A stretch of 64,000 nucleotides of DNA, from NCBI GenBank assembly GCA_963555705.1, contig OY743172.1:22939446-23003445 (forward strand). Reading direction: 5' to 3'. The notes under the pieces were generated by a model. It searched no databases, was not told the DNA's origin, and saw only the letters and a program-made list of their open reading frames with translations. A program made the position numbers and the translations under genes. This DNA comes from Ligustrum vulgare (taxonomy: Eukaryota > Streptophyta > Magnoliopsida > Lamiales > Oleaceae). Position 1 is the stretch's first letter, and every line of letters starts with the position of its first letter. Positions 42,691 to 54,094 of this stretch are shown one piece after another.

Positions 42691-45299
42691 AGAGTGTAGC
42701 TCATATTAGCTTCCCCTCATGGGAACATTACAATTATATTGATATTGCATATAATTATTTCAACTGTTAATCGGTGCAATATCGAATATGTTCACCAAGC
42801 ACATATAAATGACATATATCTCATATTATTTGTTCTTCGAATGTAAATTCAATCATTCCTTTGAACTTGAAGAACTATAAAATATTTTAAATCATTTGAA
42901 CATGCTGCATCGAGCCATGTTCTACAATCAATATTCATCAATGGATTTGATGCAGTTCTCAAGTCTGGAAGTGACTTATTCACTTTAATGGACAATTAAT
43001 TTATTCACTTTAGATGAATAATTAACCATGAATTTGAATCTTGAAAATCAATTGCCAAGATTTTCAAATATTATTCACAATAATGGTACATCTCAATTTC
43101 AACACAATGTTATATAAAGTCATTTGTACCATTCTTCTTGTAATCTAATTTCATACTATCAATCACATTCAACTGGAAATTAAATCTATTCAAGGCATAT
43201 GATATATTCAGATCGCGAAATTGATCAAACAAATTTCTTAAAAACATGAACTATATATTTCAGATATATTTAATCCTTCAAGGATTAAACTGTATGCTTC
43301 AGGCATCATATATGTTTCACATTGCAATTGCCAAATTACTACCACCAAATTTAAGCTGTGAAACTTTAGATAGGTAACGATTCCTATATTTCAAATAGAT
43401 TTTCTCTAATTATATCACCGCAATCCCAAAGTATCGAGGTATTGATTACCCTTTTTAATCTCACTCATTGGTACTTCAAAGAATACTCCCAACGTACCGA
43501 GTTGATGATCATACATTTTGATATCACTCATTGGTACATCAAAGAGCGCAAGCTAATAATTAGAGTCAATCATCTTTCAGTATACATTTCTAATAATCAT
43601 ATATTCATTGGAACTTATTATGCATTTGTCAGGCAAATAAAATATTGCATATTTGCCAGATCTTTGAAACATTCATCGTGCAACAACTCGTATATTACAA
43701 ATATACCAATAGATAGTTTACTGGCTTTACACTTTTAAGTGTTTGGACTCTAGGTCCCAAAACTTCAGGTTTTATAGTAAGTTTAATTTAGCCTGGATTC
43801 AAACTTTTGCCAACTATTTTTATGTCGATTTCCTTAGATATATTTTCTTTTATTATCCTCACTATCATTCATATCATGATGTGGATAGCTTCACAATTTG
43901 CTTTTGCATAAGTGTTTTATAAAGTATGTCGACACAATTATCATCTCAATTCGATTTCTTTCCCCACAATGACATAACTACAGAGATCTCAATTTTCAAT
44001 ATTTCAAACACTTGAATCTCTTTCGGAGATTTACAATTAATTATGTCAATAAATACTCTCTCACGAGTATATGCCTCATCAATAAGATCATCATAATCAT
44101 TTGCTCTAATTTTATATATTTTTGGATCTTTATTCGAATCAGACATCGGTACGTTTCAGGCGTGCCATACATCAATATAAGATACAGCATCTGTAGTTAG
44201 TATATGAGATTTTATTAATCTTTTATGCATCTTGTAATTATGTTATCTCTTTAATTTTTCGTTTGTATTTTCAATCGAACTTCTGGTTCGTATTATCAAT
44301 CGCGATGATAAATATAACATAATATGATGCATTTGTTTGATTTTAAGTTACTAATCTTCCCTCTAATGCTAAGAAAATTATCCAATCAAATTGACAATTA
44401 TTTTTTCGGCGTTATAAAATATCACCAAATTGGGATATATGTTCAAACCATGCATTTATTCTCAGCATTCTTTATTTTCCATTTCAATGCAATGTGGTGG
44501 ATCAATTGCACTTTAAAAAATTTAGATGAAAAAATTAGGCTCTAACCATAATCCAATTACAATAGGGAGAACTATGATATTGACATGATGCGTAATAGAA
44601 TTCCCTAAATAAAAAGGGATGTATTTTGTTCTCAATTAAATTAATTGAAGACGTTTAACAAGCAAAAATGTTAAACATTTTATCGAAATCTCAACTAACA
44701 CTTATTAAAATGTTGAGATTCGTGTCCACTAACATTATCAAGACACATTCTTGATTATATAATTTGAAAATTATGCTCATAATTCAAAATTTGAGCAATA
44801 ATTTCGAAAACTTCAGGTTGCGAACACCATGCAATCATCTCGTATATGTATCAAATCTATTAGATACAAATTATATTTAGTTGATCAATGTGGAGGATGA
44901 TGGGGCTCCATTTATCACCCTAATTGTTTTCAGAAATATATGGAATTTAATCCATATTTTAGCTATTGATGGTTAATGAAAAATTTCATGAAAGAGAACA
45001 AATATCATATATGATTGAATTGAAGAATCTTCTGGTTCTTTATTGGATATCCATTTTAGTTTCGCATCATTATTGATCCAGTGATTGTCCAACTGGTCAT
45101 ACCAAATAATAAAATCAAATTGAACTTTCGGTTCAATATAAGATATAATTCAATGATTAAACATTATATAATCATATATCATTCAAGTAGTCAAATTACT
45201 TAATATCCTTATGACATTAGTTATATATTTTCCTTCAAGGATAAACATGAACTCAAATGATATATTCTTTGAAACATGTGCTACTGCAAAAGCACATTT
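42691..45299 (-). other. Interior of the second Copia-type element, no intact gene
   Basis: AT-rich, no recognisable gag-pol. Near 43460-43570 the phrase ATTGGTACTTCAAAGAATAC and its neighbours match 40070-40190 inverted. Confidence 0.6.
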
Positions 45300-46650
45300 T
45301 TATAGCTCATTCGAAATCGTCGTCAATATTCTTTTGAAATATTGAAATTGTAATATCATACTCTTCAAGAACATATAATATTATGTTAAAAATGTTGTGC
45401 TTCTTCTGGAGCAACGACATATTAAACTCGAATATTCAATGCAAAATAAGATTTTCCTTCTTCAAGAGCAAAAACAAAATATTCTTCTGAAATATTTTAT
45501 TAAATAACTCAAATGAGATATTCCTAATGCTGCAATATTCCGCTGGAATATCGATTTAGATCAATATTCTTCTGAAATATTGATTTAGATTTTTCTTTTG
45601 CTAGAATAGTGTACAATATTCTTCTTCTGGAATATTGTACTATATTATTGAATGTAAATCATACATTCAAACAAATATTTATTTTAAGTTAGTATAATCA
45701 AAACTATATGATAAGATCGAATAGCTATACCATTTTCTATGGAAATTTAAAGTTAATAAAATACTAGCATTTACTTTGACTAGAAAAAGAAACTATGTTA
45801 TTTGTGAACAAGCAACATAATAAATTCATAAAATAAAGTTGTTATTCTGCAGGAGTAACAACAAAATATTTTGTCAGAATATCAAATTAATAACATATCT
45901 CATAATATTGAGCTCTTCGAGAGCAAAATTATATTCCATTATAATATTTAATATGAGATAAATTATGATTCTTCAGGAATCATCACAACAATATATTATT
46001 CTATATCATAATAATCTTCTGGATTATTAGTAAATTCAAAAATTCGAATTTCTTTGAGAATAAAAGTGCAATATTTATCACATGAGTAATAAAATAATAT
46101 TCTTTTAAAATATTGAAACGTGTAATAGCACAATATTCTTCTGAAATATTGATTTGAAATTCATTCAATTATAATAATAATTAACATCTATTGTGCTACT
46201 TAGGAGCAAAAAACGAACAATTCTTTTGGAATAATTATATTTCTAAAAATTGTGATTCTTAAAAAATAATAAATCAATATTCTTCTGGAATATTAACAAA
46301 TTATGCTCTCTAGGAGTAAATAATATTCTTCTGGAATATTGACATTAATGATTCGTTCTTCCTTTCGAACTAACAATAATTGTGCTCTACACGAATAACG
46401 ATAAAATATTCTTCTAGAATATTTATCTAACTTGAGTTGTGTTTCTTTGAGAACACCAATACCAAATTCGTTTAAAATATACTATCAATTATGCTTCTTC
46501 ACGAGCATTGAGTCATATTCTTCTCGAATATTGAAAAATATAATTTATGCCATTCATGAGCAAATAATATTCTTTTTGAATATTAATTATAATGTTGTGC
46601 TACTTCAGGAGTAACAACAAATAATAATCAATTCTATAATTAATATTTTT
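45300..46650 (-). repeat. Hairpin array AATATTCTTCTGGAATATT, about 30 units
   Basis: Imperfect short palindromes follow one another for 1.35 kb. One perfect case is GTACAATATT / AATATTGTAC around CTTCTTCTGG (45611-45640). Others include CAATATTCTTCTGAAATATTG (45562-45582, split here as stem CAATATT and AATATTG). Read on the minus strand the loops are CCAGAAG-like, the same as in the plus-strand element, so loop orientation follows element orientation. Confidence 0.8.
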
Positions 46651-47133
46651 TTGGAATAACAATCAATACTTTTGATGGCTTGAGATAAGTTGATCTTGAT
46701 TAATTCAATAAAGGCTGTCTATTTCATTGTAATAAATATTGATGGATTTCTTTATGAATTGGCATGAATTTATTTGTTTTACTATCATTATGAACTCATT
46801 CTTTCAGGTTGAATCTCAATATGTATTGTATATGGATTTTGTGAAGTAATTTCTGTCTGGTCTAGCCTTTCAGGTGTGGGTGGAGGATTGGATCCGTGGT
46901 TTTAAGAGTATCATGGCTGCAATCTTGTGTAGGACTGGGTACGAAATTTGAGAACCAAAATACTGACCCGACCCGACCCGAACCGTCACAAGACTGCAAT
47001 CTTGTCAATAATTCAAAAAGAAATCCATCAACATTATGGCCGCAGTCTTGTCACAAGACTCTTGTCCAGTACTATTCTAGTTCCATGATTGTATTTGATC
47101 TGATAACTTTTCATGGTGATATGGCTGTCATGA

Positions 47134-47143
47134 TTTCTTTGTT
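47134..47143. repeat. MULE target-site duplication, left
   Basis: TTTCTTTGTT, exact match to 55801-55810. Confidence 0.8.
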
Positions 47144-47263
47144 GGGGAATTTGCAAAAATGTCCAATTCCATGCTAATAACAAAACTTGTGTCCAAAGTT
47201 AATAATTTTTGCAAAAATGTCCAAATTTTGGTATAATTTGACTATCTTTCCCTTAAAGAAACC

Positions 47264-47312
47264 TATATACATATACATACATATATATACACACACACAC
47301 ACACACATATAT
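47264..47312. repeat. TA/CA microsatellite
   Basis: ATACATATATATACACACAC and onward, near the left TIR of the MULE. Confidence 0.85.
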
Positions 47313-48048
47313 CTTGATTAGACATATGAGTTGATTAGTACTACCTAATACCCATTGGTTTTATTGAAATGTTGGGTAAAAACATTAAGAGTTTTTTGAG
47401 ATAAATATTTTGAACTTTTCCTACCATTTTTCTTACATTTTAGGGAGGTCCATGGAAGGATATTGGTGAAAAAATCTTGACAAAATATTTACTACCATAT
47501 TTTGGAATCCATTTGGCATACAAGGAATTTCATTACAAGGTATTATTCACCAATTTTTGTTCCCATTGAGAACTTGTATTTACTTGTTTTGGAATATCTT
47601 AAAAAAATTGATAGAAATACTAGGTAATTAGTTGAATTAGTTTTTTTAAATTTTGAAATTATTGTCATCTATATTATGAGCATTGTGTAGTGTTATTATC
47701 TAATCATGTCACTTTTTGTATCATTTATGTTAGTAATATGAGGTTGTTGTGTAATGAATGTCATTAATGGTAGAAATGAATGTTTGTAAACAAAAGGGTA
47801 GTTGGAGAAGAAGAGATATGCAAGTGTTGAGGGAATTACGTGTTGTCATTCTCGACATCTAAAATATCGGGAATGACATTTTAAATGATGTTCTGGACAA
47901 TTTTCAAAATGTCGAGATAGCTTCTCAAATGTACTCACCACTGTTATAATCGTTTGTAACGCCATCTTCTAGATATCTTCGTTGTGTCCGCTTTTCTTGT
48001 GTTAAATCATCATAGAATTGTTCCTGACATCTAGGTCTGACAGATATA

Positions 48049-48333
48049 ATGAGGTTCGTTGTCTCGCACGGTGGAAATTTTGTCAACATTGATGACAATT
48101 GGAAGTGGCTCGGCAACCGTACTACATCCATTGTCGTTCGAAGTGACATTAAATTTGAGGAACTCTTGAATGTACTTTTCGAGAAGCTCAGCATTGACAG
48201 AATCAAATTTCGGATCCAGTTAAAATTCTTTGTGCCAAACATGAATATACCACCAGCTGATGTGCTGGATGATGAGGACCATGCAGTGGTACATTTCTGT
48301 ACACACACAAGCTGCATTGTGTGTGATTATTGA
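48049..48333 (+). pseudogene. MULE transposase N-terminal (PB1-like) segment
   Basis: The frame MRFVVSHGGNFVNIDDNWKW then IVVRSDIKFEELLNVLFEKL resembles the PB1-like N-terminus found at the start of many plant MuDR transposases. It is separated from the main frame by a frameshift near 48320 and a TAG (near 48432) in the linking stretch. It is probably the original start of the transposase gene, now detached. Confidence 0.6.
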
Positions 48334-48460
48334 TGAACTTGATCCAAGTAGCATTCATGCGAATGTAGCTAATGAGATTTCATCACCACTTGAAGGTGCA
48401 GTGTCTACGCATGAAGAGATGGTTGTGTGTTAGTTACAGGGTTCTGGATTAATTCCCGAT

Positions 48461-50284
48461 ATGGAGTTATCAAACGATGAAGAAAATGAAGTGGCTGAAG
48501 AAAATCAGGAAGATGCAGAAATACAACCACTACTTGAAAGCACATTTACAAAAGATTCCCAAGGAGTAATTGCTGAGAACCAAATATACTATAGTAAGAA
48601 ACAACTGCACACGAGGCTAGCACTGAAGGCTTTGACTGAAAAGTTTCATTTCAAAGTGAAGAAGTCAAATCCCAGAAATCTTACAGTTTGTTGCATTGAT
48701 AGCACCTGTCGATGGTTAGTACGAGCATCGAAGATCAAAAGTTCAGACATATTTATGATCCATCAGTACATACCTGAGCACACATGTTCTTTAGATGTAC
48801 GACGGAATGCAAACAAACACGCAACGAGTACTCTGATCGGGCAGCACATCATGAGACGATTGGACGATGCTAACCAACCCTATGTTCCCGCAGGAATTAT
48901 CGGGGAAATGGAATGTGAGTTCGGAGTTCATATTACCTACAACAAAGCATGGAGAGGTAAAGAAAAAGGTCTTAATCACCTTCGTGGTTCACCTGAAGAG
49001 AGTTTTCAGAACCTAGCGTCCTACTGTCATGTGTTGACTACTAAAAACCCTGGGACAATCACACACATTGAGCTGGACCACAGCAACAGGTTTTTGTACT
49101 TATTCGTAGCGTTTGGACCTAGTATAAGAGGTTTTCGACAATACATGAGACCTATAATTTGTGTGGATGGTAGTCATTTGAAAGGAAAATACAAGGGAAC
49201 TCTTCTAGTAGCGGCAGGACAAGATGCAAACATACAAATATATCCAGTTGCATGGGGTATTGTTGATGCGGAGACTAATGCTTTCTGGTACTGGTTCTTC
49301 TCGAAGTTGAAAGATGTGGTAGATGATTCAGAGCGCCTTGTGTTTGTTTCGGATAGAAAAACTAGCATAAAAAGGGCAATTACCATGTTGTATCCACAGT
49401 CCCACCACGGTGCGTGCATTTGGCATATAGAGAAAAACTTGATTAGTCGGTATACTAACAGCAACGCAATCATTTTATTCAAGCGAGCAGCATTGGCTTA
49501 CCGAGTATCAGAGTTTGAGCAAGTTATGGATCAGATAAAGATCATCCGGCCCGCTATGGCTTCGTACTTGACCCGTGCATCTATTTCGGCATGGTCGAGG
49601 GCGAATTTTGGAGGAAACCGATACAACATCATGACGAACAATATTGCAGAGTCCTTGAATTCGGTTCTTAGGCGAGAACGAAGCTATCCAATTGTTGCAC
49701 TAGTAGAATGCATAAGAGCAATGATGCAAAAGTGGTTCTACGAGCGAAGAACCGCCTCATCAATGTGCACTTCGAATTTGACACCTAAGATGGAGGTCGA
49801 GTTGAGACTTTCGTTCGACGCCGGTACAACAATGTCGGTACATCATTTGGATGATTTGGTAATGGAGGTAGGAGTAGGATTGGACTCGGCTACTGTCGAT
49901 CTCATCGGGAACACATGCTCATGTCGAGAATTCCAACTACGTGAAATGCCGTGTGGTAATGCATGCCGTGCGGCCTGTTCAAAACAGATTTCTTTGTACG
50001 GTTTATGCTCCCCTTATTACACTACCTCACATTGGAGAGAATCCTACAGCGAAGTCATAAACCCAGTCGGAAACCAATGTCAATGGATTGTTCCACATGA
50101 TATCCGTGTCATAGTCATATCACCTCCAAACATACGAAGACCGCCCGGTCGTCCTGCAACACAACGTCGACGCTCGAGAACAGAAACTTCTACTAGATCG
50201 CGCAAGTGTAGCCGTTGTGGAAATTATGGTCACAACAGGGTCACGTGCAAACATCCTACACCATCAAATACCAGGAGAAGATAA
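48461..50284 (+). CDS. MuDR-type transposase, 607 aa
   Basis: Domains in order: a MuDR DNA-binding domain (about residues 35-130, ending HTCSLD), a MULE transposase catalytic domain with Asp in ICVDGSHLKGKYKG (about 230), Asp in VFVSDRKTSI (about 297) and Glu in MTNNIAESLNSVLR, a SWIM zinc finger (CSCREFQLREMPCGNACRAA, about 485-505), and a C-terminal CCHC knuckle (CSRCGNYGHNRVTC). It would bind the TIRs and cut and paste the element in the nucleus. The SWIM finger has Asn where the zinc-binding His is expected (CGNAC for CGHAC), a one-base change. The start at 48461 follows a broken N-terminal extension. The 607-codon frame has no other lesion, so inactivation was recent or partial. Confidence 0.92.
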   Translation: MELSNDEENEVAEENQEDAEIQPLLESTFTKDSQGVIAENQIYYSKKQLHTRLALKALTEKFHFKVKKSNPRNLTVCCIDSTCRWLVRASKIKSSDIFMIHQYIPEHTCSLDVRRNANKHATSTLIGQHIMRRLDDANQPYVPAGIIGEMECEFGVHITYNKAWRGKEKGLNHLRGSPEESFQNLASYCHVLTTKNPGTITHIELDHSNRFLYLFVAFGPSIRGFRQYMRPIICVDGSHLKGKYKGTLLVAAGQDANIQIYPVAWGIVDAETNAFWYWFFSKLKDVVDDSERLVFVSDRKTSIKRAITMLYPQSHHGACIWHIEKNLISRYTNSNAIILFKRAALAYRVSEFEQVMDQIKIIRPAMASYLTRASISAWSRANFGGNRYNIMTNNIAESLNSVLRRERSYPIVALVECIRAMMQKWFYERRTASSMCTSNLTPKMEVELRLSFDAGTTMSVHHLDDLVMEVGVGLDSATVDLIGNTCSCREFQLREMPCGNACRAACSKQISLYGLCSPYYTTSHWRESYSEVINPVGNQCQWIVPHDIRVIVISPPNIRRPPGRPATQRRRSRTETSTRSRKCSRCGNYGHNRVTCKHPTPSNTRRR

Positions 50285-50700
50285 ATAACTATGATTTTTT
50301 GGCTTTCAAGCTCTGCACAAGATCTTCACGTTCCCTGGTTTTTTGTTGTATTAATCGGCAATGTATTTTGTTGGCACTATTTCACAGGACATGGTCAATT
50401 ACAATAGCTTGTGTAGTCTTTCATGTTGTAACATACCTGAATGTTATGCTGCTTTTGTTTCATTCTCTACATTCTGTAATGGTGAGTCCTACTCGATGTA
50501 TCATGTGTCAAGATCGACAGTTAATGTGGCATAATGTAGTCCAATTTTCAACTTGCATTCACGTCAACGTAATAATACAGTTCAATACAAATATTCTTGC
50601 TCTGAGTTTAGTAAATTCATTGCAAAACAAATAGATTTACGAAGACACAAAATAAAATGCTTATTAACCTACATAAACATTACAAGGGAAATCGCTTCGA

Positions 50701-51126
50701 TTAGTCTTCAACAGTGGAAGTTCCAGAAACCTCACTAGCTTCGTCCTCATCGGAGCTAATAACGATGACCTCTGCCATGTTATCTATAGGTGGTCCATCT
50801 TCTTCACCGGACTCATTGACATAATGAACCCCAAAAAGAACATTAACTTCTTCCGTCGTCAAACCCGCTGCCATGTTCAGTGGTTCATCTTCATCCTCAA
50901 ACATTGGAAATGGAATTGGATGTACACTCACCCTGTGACGAGGGGCCCATATTTGGACATCATCAAGTTCCCCCTCATTATCAGAGTCGATTATAATTGG
51001 ATTTTCAGCTGAAGACCCAGGAGGAGAGTTGTGCACTCCATTCTCGACATTGTTGTGTGGAGGCGGCGTGTGCTCCAAATGTCCTTGGCCTTCAAACTCA
51101 TTGCTCCCAACTGTGGAGTTGCTCAT
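50701..51126 (-). CDS. Small acidic protein with two SUMO-interaction-like motifs
   Basis: The natural start is MSNSTVGSNEFEG at 51126 (141 aa); an in-frame upstream Met at 51219 would add 31 hydrophobic residues. Two stretches match SUMO-interacting motifs, a hydrophobic core followed by acidic/Ser residues: NPIIIDSDNEGELDD (about 45-60) and EVIVISSDEDEASE (about 115-130). The rest is acidic and disordered-looking, with no enzyme motif. It lies between the convergent transposase and the DUF1985 gene inside the MULE. Because MULEs of this type commonly carry SUMO-protease (Ulp1) related genes, a role in SUMO-dependent targeting is conceivable, but that is inference. The frame is intact. Confidence 0.6.
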   Translation of the reverse strand: MSNSTVGSNEFEGQGHLEHTPPPHNNVENGVHNSPPGSSAENPIIIDSDNEGELDDVQIWAPRHRVSVHPIPFPMFEDEDEPLNMAAGLTTEEVNVLFGVHYVNESGEEDGPPIDNMAEVIVISSDEDEASEVSGTSTVED

Positions 51127-51400
51127 ACTTGGATAAATAAAATAGTATAATATTGGATTACACTTGATTTCCAATGTTTCTAACATGAAATTTCCAGTAC
51201 TTATAGAGGGCACCAACAATAATATTCAATGACAACTACCAACTCCTTACTGAATGCAATAAACCTTGATTGACATATACTTTCATGTCATGATTTGCTA
51301 AATCTGTACTTTCTGATATTACTGCAATACATGTCAATCATGAAGTAACTACATTTTCCTGGTACTCAAAATGCCTATTCTCGACATTAGAATTTTTCGA

Positions 51401-51470
51401 TCTCGACATTTGTTCCATGTTATTCTAGACGCTTGACATTTCTAAATGTATAGATTTACAAAATCTGTTC
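51401..51470. repeat. 70-bp direct repeat in the MULE, copy 1
   Basis: TCTCGACATTTGTTCC to AAATCTGTTC; about 84% match to 51727-51796. Short CGACATTT words also occur near 47850 and 54230 in the element. Confidence 0.8.
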
Positions 51471-51726
51471 CGACAATCTAATGTTGCAAACAATACGTGG
51501 CAGTAATTACCTATTATTCAAACTCCAACTGTTAAGGATAACTTAAGTATCCTTTAAATGCACTTGAACATAGGATTAAGAACGCTGTTGTAATTAATTA
51601 GGGTTTGGCCAACAATCACAACATTATATTACATTTGGTACTTCTACTGTACTGTATGAAGGAGGCAATTTTCAGATACATAAAATACTCTAGACTCATT
51701 AAAAGGTTAATGACAAGCAACTGCGT

Positions 51727-51796
51727 TCTCGACATTTGCTCCCTGCTTTTCCAGACACTTGACATTTCCAAATGTCTAGATGTACAAAATCTGTTC
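51727..51796. repeat. 70-bp direct repeat in the MULE, copy 2
   Basis: TCTCGACATTTGCTCC to AAATCTGTTC. Confidence 0.8.
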
Positions 51797-51967
51797 AAAA
51801 TAGGTAATGCATCCAAAAATACATCGAACCCCATTGAACTATGGGAACAAATCACTAATTCTATACACCACTAGATAACGTGTTTAAATCATGGTATCTT
51901 ATCAGAATAGATACTCATAATATTGGAGGGGTGATTAACACAAAAGGGTACATGCATAAAATGTGTC

Positions 51968-54094
51968 TTAACTCTTTCTCCTATGATCTTGCTTCATCTT
52001 CTTTCGTCCACTACGTGTGTAAGGTGTCTTCATGCTAGCACTTGCATTTCTTTTCCGGGTGGAACGTGCTCTGCGAGGCGGTACATCACAAGGCTTGTTG
52101 GCTTCTTCACGTGCAGCAATCTCTTTGTTGCTCGTTGCCGTGGCCAATACTGTGGCTGTTGTATCTCCCTCAACTTCAACTGCATTTTCATCTGGTTGAG
52201 CCTGCAAGGTTAGTCATGAAATGAATGGGTGAGAGTGTGTAACATAACATGGATGTCTAGTACATGAGAAATTAAATTTTCAAATTTAAAATACCTCTTT
52301 CCACGTCTCATCCAGCACATCCTCGTTCACCACTAGATGTTCATTTTCCCCCTCGCCTACACCAGTCATTCGGATCTCTCCTTCTTGTAAATGGATGTCA
52401 TCATGTGCATCACCTCCATTGTTATAATTGCCACCCAAATCGTAATGGCCAGCAATACCACCAAAACGATCCTTTTCTGTTGTCGTTTTCTTTGCAAGGT
52501 CATCGATTTTGGAACGGATCTCATTTGTTTCCTCCGACACATATTCACGAATTCCACATGCATGATTTTCTATTCTTGATTCAACCCTGTCAAATCGAGC
52601 TCTAATCTCCTCAGTGAAATCTGAAAACCTCCTTTCCATTGTGTCGTCGTGTTCTTTAAGTATACCCTTCACCTCTTCAAGAAATGCTTGAACATGCGCA
52701 ACACCCAGGCCAGACCCCGATGCTTGGTCCTTCTTCCGAGTTGCATCCGATTCTGATTCTGAATTATCGCCATCGTATGCACGTTCACGGCGACGACGTC
52801 TACTACCAGAATTCTTCTCAACCTCCTTACCCTTGGACACTGCGGCTGCTGGAACGATGGTCTCTTGTTCCGGTTCGCCATCTTGTATTTGAATTGCATT
52901 CCTCACAACAGAGTCCAGTACGGAATCTTGAACATCCTCAGATGGTACTAGATCCGTAAAGTACGGTAACAATGCTTCTTCGAGCGAGGGTCGCAGTGTT
53001 GCCCATACATGCAACTGCATTGGCAAATCATAGCAATCAATTAGTTTGCAAATGACAAAATATATATGAATATGTGAATTTCATGCGAAGAATGACATTA
53101 ACCAAACATGCGTAAGTAAAATCCCCAAAATATATAGATAAGTCACTCACTTGTTTCTTGTCCAAGAAGTCCGAATACGTGCGGGACTGCGGCTGTCTGG
53201 AGGCCGACCACCACAACATCCTCGGGAGGTCATCCCCAAGTTTGGTTGCAAAACGAGTCCCAACTTCGGGGATTGCCTCGTAAACCCACAACTGCACAAC
53301 GAAAATGATTAATTTAGTATGCAGCAAAGTAATGTAGAAAAGTAAACGCTATGCAAGGGCAGACTAAGAAGTTAGAAGAGGAAAAATACCTAAATAGCCA
53401 GTGGAAATCCATACATAGTGTAAGACATTCTGTCGACACTGTTGATCTTCGCCAAATCCGCCTTTTTACTCCAACCACGTTTAATTGACTTCATTAGAGC
53501 TCGATAGCAAACCTTTCCCCATGGGTACGAGTTGAAAAATTCCAAGTCATCCGCTATTGACAATGTGTCCGGATGTATACCCACATTTCGATCCCGAGCA
53601 TTGAATATACCTTCAATGATCAAAGCAAGTCCTAACTTGTAGCGATCATTCCTATTCGGGCACTTCAGGAATACCTTTTCCAGATCGGTGGTAGTTACCC
53701 TATCGCTGGAACTGAAATATTTGCCCCACAGCCGGGTTTTCTCAATTATTTTTTTTTATTGTTCGTCCACGGGAACTGCACCGCACCTCAAGCCCGTGAT
53801 CAGTGAATATTCTGGCATCCCAAATCGGCAGTAGCATTGGTTAACGTTGAACCATGCCTCATGCTCTTTCCAGCACACTATAAGGCAATTGATCATCTTG
53901 TGGATCAACTGTGCAGATAATTTAATGTCCGGCAGTTTGGCAACTTTGCCTATGCAGGTTTCTTCGAACATTTGTTTCTGTTGTGTGTCAAATTTGTCCA
54001 TCACGATTTTGATGTACCTTGTGTTGCTGACTTGGGATACCTGTGCCGGCACCCGCTCTTCTTGTGGGACCACGTATCTGTGTGAAATCGTCAT
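51968..54094 (-). pseudogene. MULE-borne DUF1985 protein gene, two nonsense codons
   Basis: A four-exon model with GT-AG introns: 53390-54094, 53151-53291, 52295-53014 and 51968-52201, all phase 0, 1800 nt (599 codons plus stop). Exon 1 holds DUF1985 (CRFGMPEYSLITGLRCG and DLEFFNSYPWGKVCYRAL). Exon 2 continues with LWVYEAIPEVGTRF and WWSASRQPQSRTYSDF, exon 3 with LHVWATLRPSLEEALLPYF and a coiled coil (FDRVESRIENH), and exon 4 has basic, NLS-like runs (RRARSTRKR, SGRKKMK). A TAA at 53756-53758 and a TAG at 53390-53392 (a Gln position in relatives) interrupt it. No C48 peptidase triad is seen. The function of DUF1985 is not established; it is typical of plant mobile elements. Confidence 0.8.

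Larger units (their letters stand above)
41900..46664 (-). mobile_element. Second Copia-type non-autonomous element, 5'-truncated
   Basis: On the minus strand a 174-bp LTR (41900-42073, TGTTATAAATATTATT to TAGTTCGTAACA) is preceded by the purine tract AAGGGGAG and by four GGTTTTGTCCCAC modules (42100-42690). The interior shares phrases with 39778-41380 in inverse orientation and ends in a long hairpin array (45300-46650). No second LTR is found at the right end; host-type sequence of duplication copy B begins at about 46665. No LOG or Cys-rich gene is visible in it. Confidence 0.75.

Noticed and set aside
45300..46650. CRISPR-like array
   Set aside because: Units are imperfect palindromes without unique spacers of constant length, in a plant retroelement; no cas genes.
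45300..46650. Heat-shock elements (TTCnnGAA in TTCTGGAA)
   Set aside because: The match arises from the hairpin design, is far from an LTR promoter, and is absent from most plus-strand hairpins of the same class.
52391..52959. Plus-strand frames opposite the DUF1985 gene
   Set aside because: Shadows of the minus-strand exons; no domain content.
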